Source: Limnomonas spitsbergensis (Eukaryota > Chlorophyta > Chlorophyceae > Chlamydomonadales). Taken from it: DNA of 64,000 nt. The notes beneath the pieces were generated by a model that made no database searches, was not told where the DNA came from, and worked only from the letters and a program-made list of their open reading frames with translations. Positions 56,201-64,000 of this stretch are shown here, one piece after another; within the stretch, counting starts at the first letter, position 1; the number at the start of each line of letters is the position of its first letter. The translations under genes were made by a program, and so were the position numbers. The stretch is taken from contig JAYJMM010000062.1 in the NCBI GenBank assembly GCA_037349105.1, forward strand, positions 461,001-525,000, written 5' to 3'.

Positions 56201-58474
56201 GAACAAAGAAAAAACTTTTTGTATTTGAGGTTTTATCTCTTGCTGCAGGGCTGAGCGGTACACTTGCCCCCAGTCCTGTTCGGAGATGATATGGTTGTGG
56301 AGCAGTTGGACGCATCCATTTCCAGAATGACCCGTAGGCAGCAAACGCTCTTGCCATCCTGACCTGCAGAGCTGAGTGGCACCCTCGCCCCAGGTCTGTC
56401 AGGACAGTGCATGTTGCTGAGGGTGGATCGCCTGTACACATATATTTCCAGGAATTCCTGATGCCAAACATCACATCAGCTCCGTTTTCATTATGTCCCG
56501 TAAGCGGCACACTCCCCCCTTTCGTCATCCTGACCTGCCAGGAAATGATGACGGTGGAGATGGAGCGTCTGGAGGCGCAGCTGCTGGCAGCTCAGGCCAC
56601 CCAGCGCGAGGTCAAGGCAGAGTATGAGGCGCTGCTGGCCTACTACGGGGAGAACCTCAACAGCACCAGCTCGGACACGGAGTTCTGGGCAGCCATCGCT
56701 AATTTCGTGGAGAGGTGGGCCATTGACAAGGGCGGTGGGTAGAGGAGGTCTGGCTGGAGACTCAAGGGTACGGCGGTTGACTTTCCATCTCCTGGAAATG
56801 TGTCCAACACAGTCATTCACTAATTTTGTAGAAAGGGTGCCAGTGGGACGATATCCCCCTCCTTAAGCACATGCAGGGTGCCCTCCCCGGCTCCCACGCA
56901 TGCACCCCCCCTCTCCCCTCACAGGTTTGCTGCCGTTCAAAAAGCGCTGCTGCGTGAGCGGAATGAAAAGGAGGAGCGCGAGGAACGGCGGCGGCAGAGG
57001 GAGCTGCAGAAGGTGCGTGGGAGCCGGCAAGGCTCCCATAGAGGACCCTCGCCTCCTCCTCCTCCCCCACCTCCGCAGCGCAGGTCTGAGTCTGATCACA
57101 GTTCCCAAAGAACATGGTGCATCAGTGAGAAGTGGAAAGTAGGAACTGAGGTGCTTGAAAGTGGACAGTTGGTTTCAATGACTGGACAGTGGACAGTTGG
57201 TTTCAATGACTGGAAAGTGAAAAGTGAGATTTGCACATGTAAAAGTCGCTAGCGAGTTTTGAATCATAGGGCGCAAGTAGAAAGGGAGACGTGACAAGTC
57301 GAAACTAGGAGTAAGAAGTCGAAAGTTGTATGTTGGCGCCGCAAAAATCCCGTTTTGTTGTTTTGTTTTGTTAAACTGCTCGTACACGCCCAATCATCTG
57401 TTTTACATATTCCCACTGAAGGCCCCGCTCTGTTTTTCTTTTTATGTTGGATATTGGATTTCTGAGACTGTGTTTTTTCTGTGTTGCCCCAGCCTTGCCA
57501 GGATCCCTGGTTCCTGAACCAGATCTAGATCCACAAGTCTTCAAACCTTGCCACTCTTGCTGTTGGCAGAATGTCACCCAAATGCATACCCTGCCTGTGC
57601 ACCCTATCAGGAGGGGGTAGCCGATGCGGTGCGTGTGCGCAAGCAGCAAGACGCCGGCCTGAGGGAGAAGCGTGAGCGCATGATGCGTGCAACCATGCCT
57701 GGCACACCCTCCGCCGCCGGCGACGCTTTGCACCGAGATGAGCGCTGGCGCGACCCCAGCCTCAGCCCGATGCAGGGCAGCCCGGATGCCGATGGCAGCA
57801 TGGCCCGGGGCACCCACAGTAGCGTGGACGTAAGCCTGGCCAACAGCCCCGCTGACAGAGCCATGTTGACCTGGGCCTCCACCATCGATGGCCATGCAAT
57901 GAGCCGCAAGGAGCGCCTCATGGCCAGGACGTTCACCAATGGCGGCCAGCACTTGACCCCACACCGATGTGAGGACCCGCCTGAGGAAGCACCGTCACAG
58001 GGCGGCGAGCATGTGGGAGGTGGAGAACGCAGCCGCACCAAGGGCGGGAGTACGGACGGGACGGTGTGGGAGACGCCCATTAAGCCGCAACGTAGGGCAG
58101 GGTTTGGCGCGGGCATGCAGGCTATGATGGCCGAAGCAGCCAAAGCAGCGGCGGCTGTGGCGGCGGCGACCAATCAGCGGCGCACTCAAACTGCCGGCCA
58201 CGACATCCCGCCAGCAGCTGCGGTGACGGCCACCCTGCCATCCAATAAGGGAAGCAGCCTGCAAGAATCGAACTCGTCACACAATCGGCGCCACAGGCGC
58301 ATGCACACGGTGACGGGTGTGCCACATCCCCCGGGACCTGTGTGCCCAAGCCTGAGAAGAGGCGTGTCTTCGGCTGCTTCAGCTGCTTCTGATGACCACG
58401 GCGTCAATGAAGTGGTAGACAAGGTGTTGAAGCTGCTCATTGACGACGTGCAAATGTGGCACCTCAACTTGTGA
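35285..58474 (+). CDS. Formin with N-terminal PH domain and interrupted FH2
   Basis: Nucleates and elongates actin filaments. Exons: 35285-35339, 35425-35513, 36952-37005, 38659-38726, 39180-39590, 40492-40714, 41506-41682, 42575-42736, 43519-45753, 46291-46460, 46988-47300, 48431-48703, 49121-49210, 50826-50931, 51363-51460, 51725-51823, 52161-52247, 52534-52640, 53192-53282, 53639-53722, 54501-55634, 56542-56714, 56925-57012, 57611-58474; all phases close (about 2,416 residues). Exons 1-5 encode a PH domain (VKSGPLQKLDGW, MYFVVFGG, WTLSANSKEERNKWLETL). Exons 8-10 look like the GBD/FH3 armadillo region. Polyproline FH1 is in exons 9 and 11. FH2 begins KKMKQVFWDIIP (exon 12) and continues through LIDSKRAYNIGILMNGKIKI, AGNFLNYGSR, DGKTTLLQ and EYEALLAYYGE. 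Proline-rich inserts break FH2 in exons 12 and 21. Exon 18 appears to use a GC donor. Exons 6-8 are the least certain. Confidence 0.85.
35560..36490 (+). repeat. Tandem repeat, unit about 200 bp, in formin intron 2
   Basis: Four to five diverged units share CCATGC, GCATTCCTCCCAC, CAGCATTGCCATGCAG and ACACACGTTTCCATG. A 14-bp dyad with a 3-base loop lies within one unit at 35884-35914 (CCATGCGCAGTGCG and its complement). Confidence 0.65.
36735..36865 (+). repeat. Intron-resident dispersed repeat, copy 4
   Basis: Contains CTGGACCGGCCTATGACTGG, TGGCCGAAACAGCAAGGC and TGTAGCTGAGTCACGAAA. It ends about 85 bases before formin exon 3. Confidence 0.65.
37240..37600 (+). repeat. Tandem repeat, unit about 150 bp, in formin intron 3
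   Basis: Two full units and a third partial one share GGGGCTGTTGC, AGGCAG, AGAGACG, GCCATCTG, AACCAAC, ATGGCCGCCAGGG and CTTGAG. Confidence 0.8.
37676..38036 (+). repeat. Purine-only minisatellite in formin intron 3
   Basis: About 360 bp of GGAGAGGAGAGG units (period about 15) with almost no pyrimidines on the + strand. Such homopurine mirror-type sequence can form triplex DNA. The long frames across it are not genes. Confidence 0.95.
39600..39860 (+). repeat. CA-rich repeat in formin intron 5
   Basis: Short units around CACACATGTACACAC and CCAGGGGGTTCACAC. The latter occurs twice about 50 bp apart. Confidence 0.7.
39976..39995. other. 20-bp perfect palindrome in formin intron 5
   Basis: AAAGAGCTGCGCAGCTCTTT, followed within 70 bases by a related AAGCTGCGCTTCTCTTTAAA. 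It is flanked on both sides by C-rich CCCCCCGCCG. Confidence 0.95.
40290..40445 (+). repeat. Intron-resident dispersed repeat, copy 5
   Basis: Carries CTTGACCGGCCTACAGCTGG, GGCCCAAGCAGCGGGGC, GATGTAGATGACC and TAGCTAAATTGTAGCTGAA. It ends about 50 bases before formin exon 6. Confidence 0.7.
40696..41010 (+). repeat. Three tandem copies of formin exon 6 end and donor
   Basis: Copies at about 40696-40810, 40833-40950 and 40953-41010 share GGGGCCGCAGTATGAGGTGG (or CAGTACGAG), CAGCTGTTCCA and GTTGTGACCAGG. I use the first as the exon end (40714); any of the three GAG/GT sites could serve. Confidence 0.8.
41284..41575 (+). repeat. Copies of formin exon 7 start
   Basis: GACCCGCTGCTGGAGAGGGCG in the true exon (here GACCCGCTGCTGGAGAG, about 41549) has upstream relatives at about 41284-41345 and 41401-41465. 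Both carry GAGTAGCTTCTCTATGCC before the shared word and a TAG in frame. Confidence 0.8.
42415..42592 (+). repeat. Copy of formin exon 8 acceptor and start
   Basis: GTCAGCGGTGGCTGGACGTTGC (aligned part CGGTGGCTGGACG, 42423) precedes the true GCAGCGATGGCTGGAGG (42571) by 148 bp. CATCACAC-rich repeats lie between. Confidence 0.65.
42820..43235 (+). repeat. Tandem duplication, about 190 bp, in formin intron 8
   Basis: Two G-rich units end in near-identical GGGAAAGGATGACTCTTCT..TGTGTGCTTGA.CAATGAAG (about 43007-43047 and 43189-43229). Confidence 0.85.
43325..43565 (+). repeat. Copy of formin exon 9 start, with telomere-like filler
   Basis: ATGCAGGATGTTATTTACAG (43335) resembles the true ATGCAGGACGTCATACACCG (43513). 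Both run on with a version of CAGCTGCC. Between them, 43370-43475 is a run of diverged AACCCTAAACC and AACCCTCAACC words. Confidence 0.75.
47520..47780 (+). repeat. Tandem repeat in formin intron 11
   Basis: Units share TGAGCACACTGAC, TGCTGCACCCAAACCCTA, ACAATTGAG and AACCCGCAAGGCCG, period about 60-65 bp. Confidence 0.75.
48085..48425 (+). repeat. Tandem repeat near formin exon 12
   Basis: Four units of about 70-125 bp share GTGAGCCGTTGGC, ATGTA, GAATTGTAGCAGAATCATCA, AAATGGACAG and a pyrimidine/CAGGCC stretch. The last unit ends in the true exon 12 acceptor. Confidence 0.75.
49780..50815 (+). repeat. C-rich minisatellite in formin intron 13
   Basis: About 36 copies of a unit of 26-34 bp, CTGCTGGTGAAGGGTATACC followed by a run of 6-17 C. 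Length differences lie mostly in the C run. It ends at the true acceptor of exon 14 (CTGCTGGTCTCTTGTAG), whose start resembles the unit. The complementary strand is the template strand and is G-run rich. Confidence 0.95.
51045..51375 (+). repeat. Ladder of formin exon 15 start copies
   Basis: The true start GGCAAGATCAAGATCC (51361) is preceded by four diverged relatives near 51110 (GGGCAAGATGAAGATATTGA), 51150 (GGCAGGATTAAGATCTTGA), 51215 (GCAAGCAAGATGATGATACT) and 51295 (AAGGCAGGATCAAGGTACC), most followed by GGACC or AGACC and TTAACC. Confidence 0.8.
52420..52580 (+). repeat. Copy of formin exon 18 acceptor and start
   Basis: CAGGTGTTCCATGCCCACTT (52430) mirrors the true CAGGTTTTCCATGCCAACCT (52531). 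The copy stays in frame for about 12 codons (FHAHLRALQEMR), then meets its own donor-like GAGTAAG. Confidence 0.8.
53398..53650 (+). repeat. Two decoy copies before formin exon 20
   Basis: Units of about 110 bp at about 53398-53528 and 53529-53638 precede the true exon (53639). The second copy still reads VVTAEVMKARDEAVLN and then hits a TAA; the first is more decayed. Each ends with CTGAAACCCTGAACCCAGG. Confidence 0.85.
55900..56545 (+). repeat. Ladder of formin exon 22 start copies
   Basis: Three diverged units before the true exon (56542) carry GGAGATTGTATCC (55920), CGGAGATGATATGGTTGTGG (56280) and AGGACAGTGCATGTTGC (56400). They share downstream words GAATG..CCTGTAAGCGGC or CCCGTAAGCGGC and CCATCCTGACCTGC. 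Confidence 0.6.
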
Positions 58475-59794
58475 GGAGGAGGGCCTGAGATGGCCCGAGG
58501 CTAATCATGCACTCACCGGTTAATGATGTTACACCGTTGGGTCCCGCCTGGGCGTCAAACTGCCCGGTTAATGAGACACAGGTGTCTGGCAATTTTTTGA
58601 CTGGTCCATAGTTGTTCGCATGACTCAAATCCTTGGAAGTTCTGTATAACTGCTTCTCATGAGGCTTCTGGTGACATAGTGGAACCGTGAGATTGTTTGC
58701 CTCCGTCTGCCGAATATGTACGTGTTGATAAGCCAATGACGTTACACCTCTGAGCCATGGGCGCCTGACTGTCTCTTTGGGAGAAAACGAGACGTATGGC
58801 TAGAGGAGAAAGGAAATGTACATATCGAAAAAGAAGGGAAATGCCACCCCAATAAGGAAAGGAAATCCCAGGAGATTCCCCAGCCTGTCCAGATCCTCAA
58901 CGAAGCCCTTAACGAAGCGGAAGCAAAGAGAAGATGCAATGCAAGAGGGACACATCAGGCATGCCAAAAACAGGAAAGGTTCTCCGAATCCCCAGTCCCT
59001 TAAGACCCTAGCCCCCCTAAATATACAGTGAGAGATAGACCGAGGGGGAAGTCAAGGGGCGCACAAGTGGCTGGTGAAATGAGGAAGGTAGCCCCGGCCT
59101 ATGAAACGTCTACACTTCAACGATGTCTACCACACACATCCCCGACAAAAGCCAGGGCATCCCACCCCCACCTTCCCTTGTACCAAGCGTGAAATTCTCA
59201 CCTCCGATGCTCTGCCTAGCTGCAAGCAGCATGTTGGCCGCCATGGCAGCCACCATGGGTGGGCAGTCATGTTGAGCTGTTGGTTAACGACGTTACACCT
59301 CTGCTCTGGGCCCTGCTAAAATGAAGTTCGGCCGGGACGACAAACAAAAAGTCCGCTAGGAAACTCAAGGGAGAGGGAACAAGAAGAAAGAAAGGAACGT
59401 TAAGAAAGGAACGTAAGTCACCTTCCAAACACCAAGTACAACAACAAAAATGCCAGGCAAACTGTATCCCCTGCTTCTGAGGAGACAAGCCTTGAAAAAG
59501 CTCAACTACAACTTCTACAAAAGCCAGGGCCTCCCACCCCTGCCTGTGGGCTTTCATTCCTCCTGTCGTTGGGAGAAAAAAAAGACGGGAACGATAGGCG
59601 AAAGGAAAGACAGAGAGGAGCACAAAGTATTTCAATATTGAACATCTGCATTGCACGTCCCTATTTTCGACCTGGGTATCGCTTTACTAAGGGGGGGGCT
59701 TCAGGTCAATGGCGTTACACCTCTGGTCCCTGCTCAAAAAGGCTCGGCCGCGTGGGCGCCTAACTAAAGGCTGGGAGGAAAGAACGAAACGAAA
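58475..59794. mobile_element. Cluster of dispersed repeat family members
   Basis: Four copies of AATGACGTTACACCTCTG or a variant (58512, 58735, 59285, 59703) occur here, with the family's other words: TGGGCGCCT, TCAAGGGGCGCACAAGTGGC, TCTACCACACACATCC and AAAAGCCAGGGC. Related words at 19241-19640 show the same order. No protein-coding gene is visible. Confidence 0.5.
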
Positions 59795-62700
59795 CGGGTG
59801 AGGTTTCAGGTGTGAGCTTGTGAGATTTGGACAGGCTAGGGTGCCATGGATTGTGGCCATGAGATTTGGACAGGCTAGGGTGCCATGGATTGTGGCCATG
59901 AGTTGGAAATGAAAGGTTCAGAAATTGTGAAGTGTTGGGGAGGATGCCCTCCTTGTGAGTCAGAGGCTTGTCTGCCAGAGGATGTCAACATTGCATTCAT
60001 GTCATTTAATTAAAATAATTCTCGGCTGTGTCTGTTCTTTTTATTCTGAGATCTGTCCTGTCCATGACCCTTTTTCTGCCACTTTTCTGTAGTTTCTGCC
60101 CAACCGGACAGCAGGGCGCCCCGTGGCCAAGCACTTTTAGCATGGCCCAGAGGTGTAAACGCCATGAACGTATCGCAAACTGTATGACAAACTGGCTGCT
60201 GTTTCAATACACGTGTACAGGAACTCCATCTGATTTAACATGCCAGTGAGTCAGGCCGTCCTTCTCACTGTCAACGTCGACATCGGACTGACTTCACAAG
60301 CACAACTGATCCTAGTCTAATGCAACAAACAAAATGAGCATGGACAGAAAATAAACATAAATAAGGATAGATTACAGATATCTGTGCACCTGAGCAGGAA
60401 TCTGGCACAGCTTGCCATGCTAAAGCAAGAGGGCCTTGCTGTGAATGCAGCGGCAAAGCTCACGCCTGTCCTATTTTGGTGCAGGGTCACCCATTTCATA
60501 CACAGTTATTTAATTACCTATAATCAGCTACTTACAGCCAGCAAGTGTAAAACACATCAGTACAGCACGAGAGGGAAGAGTAACACAAATCAGCAGATGG
60601 AAATAAACCTGCCACAAGCTATTCCAATTGGTCAATAACGAAGGGCATCTTACGATTGCAAGCCAATTAAAGGCTTTTAAACCTTTGCTTTCAAATTTTA
60701 GATGATTTTTGAATGCAGGTAGCCCTCGTGGCACCACAAGGCTGCCCCATCAACTGACTTCCTCTGAGAGGAGTAACGCCTGAAAAACTGCATACCAAAA
60801 ATTAAGGTTACGTGTTGTACATCATGAAGACTATCCCTCATCTCTTTCATGGCGGCACAGTTTTTCATGTGCCCGCCACTCCATGCCTGCACCTGGCAGG
60901 CCTGGCAGCAGTACCTCGCCCGCATCCGCCGGCACACGCCAGAGTCTTGACAGACATCTCACACGGGCCACCCATCTGGAGGCATGCCGAGCTGCAGCAG
61001 GGCCCAGGGCCCCACAAGTCCTCAGGCAGGCCCAGCAGAAACTCTGCATGCACTAGCTCCCAGCTGCTGCCATCAGCCACGCCACTGCCTCCAAGCTGGG
61101 GCAGAGCCAGGGGTGAGGGAACAGCAGATGCACCGCCTCCCCATTCTATCTGCATCGCACCCTGCCCTCCGAGCAGGATTTTCCTCAACACCCCCAGCAG
61201 GCTATGTCCAGCCTCCCTGATGTCAAAGGGGCTCTCTGCAGATACACTGCCCCCCCCCCGCCCTTGACTCTCATCTGCTGAGCCAAGGCTTGGAAGACGG
61301 TGAATCAGATCACTAGCCAGGGCTCCAGCCTCAGCAAAGAGCGCATCGAGGCCAGGGGAATGAAGCAGCAGCTTGAGCACGATCAGAAGCTGATGGAAGC
61401 TGGTGCTTACAGACACAACCACCAGTGATGTCTCAGGCATACACTCCAGCAGCACCTCCCACACCTCACTGCCCAGGACCTTTGACAGGGCAGCTTGCAC
61501 CACAGCCACAGGGCTCCCCTCAGCCTCTGACAACTCTGCCGCCGAGGAGTTGCATGGCTCGGAGCCTGAGGGAGCCCGCTCATCAGGGTGACCCCGCATC
61601 TTGGCGGCCATGTATCTGAACCTGGCCAGGCTGTCAATCTCCTCTTCCAGCAGACCGGATCCCAGCAGTGTGGAGCATTCTGATGCAGCGTCTGCCCATA
61701 TAGCAGTAAACTGCTGGTGCTGCCGGACGCAGCGGAAGGGCAGCTCACCCAATGCTGTGCATGCCAGGGTATCCACCAGCAAGGCCATAATGGCTGCCAC
61801 CTCCACAGCCAGGCTGCAATGTTCTCTATGCGCAGCAGCCTCAGCAGCGGTAGGCTCCCCGCCGGGTGACGCAGCTTGAGAGGACAGCTGCAAGGCCTGA
61901 TGCAGCACCTTGCTGGTAGAGTGGATGCTGATCCACATGGGATCGGTCAGCATTGCAGACAGGCACAGCTGTGGGGCAGAAATGCCACCACAGAGGCACC
62001 GGATCTCTATGACGAATTCGCAGGTGCTGCTGGAAGCCCCAACAGATCCTTCTTGCAGCAATGGCGCAATTGAAGACTGGAGTACAGCACCACCCACAAC
62101 ATCAGCAGCACTGCTGGCAGGTGCTGTACTGCTGACAGAGGCTATACTGCTGGCAGGTGTTGCTGTACCGCTGGAAGGCAGGCCCAAGTCAAGCGCTATA
62201 TGTGGCAAGACACTCGCCAGCAGGCTACAACAGGCCGGAACAACCAGGGCGGCCATGCCGTCGAAGGCAAGCATGCGCACGGGTAGGACCCAAGTTTGTC
62301 CTACTGACAGAGAGCACATACAGCACACCAACGCGGAGGTCAGCGCCATCTGAAAGTTAACCCTACCTAAGAAGCCCAGCTCTACAGGAAGGAGAGCCAC
62401 TGCTTTGGCCAGAGTCATGAACATGCTGACCATCTTCAGCAGACTCGAGCACCGCTGCTCCGGCAGACATGAGGAAGGCTGCGCAATGTTGTGGCCCGGA
62501 AATCCAGCACACACATCACACAATACCTGGCTGGCCTTGAACATAGCCCTCCAAAGGGGAGAAATCCGTGCCAGCACATCAGCTGTAAGGTGGGGGGCTG
62601 TGAGGCGCAGCGTCTCCTCCATCAAGCACATCAGGTCCCACAGGTGTTGCGGCCTCAATAGCTCTGTGTCAAGGACAAGGTGGACATGGAGGAATGGGCA

Positions 62701-64000
62701 GGAACATGAGAATGTGAGATAGGGCACAGAGAAGATACATGACGAGGTGGGACAGATGAGGACATTCAACAAAGCATAAACGCGACGCATGGTGGAGCGT
62801 CGCAAGATGCAAAAACATGATAAGGAGCAGGCAAGTGGTGGGATTCAAGTTTCAAACTGCATTTGGTGCAATGGTGACTGTATGTGCCGATATGAAGGAC
62901 ACAAATCAAAATAACAATGCACTGCAGCATGGCTAAGAGGGCTTGATCCAAATAGATCTTTGACCAGATCTTGCGGCATGATTACCCACCTGGCCAAAAA
63001 TTGCCTAGCACGTTCCCCGCATCCATCAACAGATTCTGCTTTGCCACAGACAGATATGGATGCAAGCTGGCTGTGCTGGTTGCAGCCTCAGTCGGCAGAG
63101 GAGGCTGGGTGAGGAAACACCTCCCCGGCAGGAACGCAATCTGCATGGCCTGCAGCGCGCATCGGCACGGCCACACCTGGATGGATCCACTACCCTTCTT
63201 CAGCAATGTCGCCATGACAGCAAGCGGAAGGCACAGACCGACATCATATATCCTTTTAGCCCACATAGGATTGTCTGACATTGCCGTGGCATGGAAGTCC
63301 CTGGCCAGGGGCATCAGCGGCCTCCAGTCTGCAGAGGAATGCGATGGATCCCGAAATCCGCCATGAAGGCACTTCAGATTTAAGAGCCATAGTCCGGGGG
63401 GCTGTGACGCATCATCCATCGACGGGCGCGTGCTGCTGTCAGCCTCCAGCCACTCGCGGACGTAGGGGATGAGGTACTGGAGAGAGGTGCAGTAAAGCTG
63501 CATGATGTCATCGGTGCTCACACCGAGGAAAGCACTTCCCAAGCTGCTGTTGCGGACGTTCAGAATAGCGAGGATCCTGCTAACAATATCGAGGGCCTTT
63601 GCTCCTTGGCCCCAAGGTACAGTGCCCTGCAGGACAAGAGGGCACAGGCAGAGATTTTCCTCGCCATGCCCTGCTGCATCAGCCATGAATCCAGTTCTGG
63701 CCATCTCCCAGATTCTAGGCAGTCATCCCCGGTGACGATCGTCTTGCTGGCTGAGATCAAGGCGTTCGCAGCCACAGTGACGATGTCAGGTTTGGAGAGC
63801 AGGAGTTTGGGGATGCATGAAAGAGCTTGGTCGACGCAGTTTACAAACTCCTTGCTGATTGCACCCGCAGACCACTGTCGCCACCATTTAGCCCGCATAC
63901 TGCTGTTGCCGACAGAATTGACAGTTGCTGATTCGATGTCAGAGCTGATCATGATGCAGTACGATCCAAAAGATTGCCACGCATCCAGCACTGTGTTCGA
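59795..64000 (-). repeat. Right arm of the large inverted duplication (cut by window end)
   Basis: Reverse complement of about 9773-14105. It contains the better-preserved MYND copy B and the matching downstream DNA. A direct repeat of about 45 bp (ACAGGCTAGGGTGCCATGGA) at 59832-59895 occurs near its inner end. Confidence 0.85.
60698..63991 (-). pseudogene. MYND-finger protein gene, copy B, 5' end outside the window
   Basis: In reading order: a first exon from the window edge to 62990, an intron 62989-62664, then a long exon open to about 60865. The protein is Leu/Ala/Ser-rich and helical with no recognised domain until a C-terminal MYND-type zinc finger. One base is missing inside the finger compared with copy A (GATGCGGGCGAGG versus GATGCGGGGCGAGG), so the frame leaves the Cys/His ligands after ACAGGC. 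In the shifted frame the finger and tail, YCCQACQVQAW to GYLHSKII, are open. A second shift lies near 63640, where about 11 bases present in copy A are absent. With only two faults, B may be a recently dead gene, or a live one if those bases are assembly errors. Confidence 0.7.

Overview
The window reads as nuclear DNA of a green alga (Chlorophyta). Genes have many GT-AG introns in strictly matching phases, proteins carry long Gln, Ala and Pro runs, one gene is a RAP-domain (OPR-type) organelle factor, the IPK1 homologue resembles the plant enzyme, and relics of the plant-type telomere unit (CCCTAAA) occur inside introns. I cannot name the species. There are no operons, CRISPR arrays or prokaryotic genes.

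Layout. (1) About 402-7245 (+): the 3' part of a MER3/HFM1 meiotic helicase gene, ending in a very long low-complexity tail. (2) 9773-13236 (+): a broken MYND-finger gene. The 4.3 kb block holding it (9773 to about 14105) recurs inverted at the right end of the window (about 59795 to beyond 64000). (3) 15598-18765 (+): an unrecognised three-exon gene. (4) 19240-21515: dispersed and nested inverted repeats around a possible element-borne reading frame. (5) 21673-24975 (+): an intronless RAP-domain protein. (6) 27060-35003 (-): a complete ten-exon inositol-pentakisphosphate 2-kinase (IPK1). (7) 35285-58474 (+): a 24-exon formin of about 2,416 residues, head to head with IPK1 across 281 bp. Exon lists for IPK1 and the formin were built by hand; every intron phase closes, and they end in single stop codons.

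Three things stand out. First, the formin has an N-terminal PH domain, an armadillo/FH3-like part and an FH1, but its FH2 domain is interrupted twice by proline-rich sequence, the larger time by roughly 300 residues that look like a copy of its own FH1. Second, at a dozen or more splice junctions in MER3, IPK1 and the formin, the exon edge plus the adjoining intron has been tandemly copied into the intron, giving ladders of decaying decoy junctions; some have grown into minisatellites (a 39-bp unit in IPK1 intron 4, a C-rich unit of about 30 bp in formin intron 13). Third, a separate repeat family sits in the sense orientation inside introns of two + strand genes.

Intact genes in the middle are flanked by repeat-rich ground and by the inverted MYND copies, which could recombine. 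Functions are inferred from sequence alone; no expression evidence is available here.
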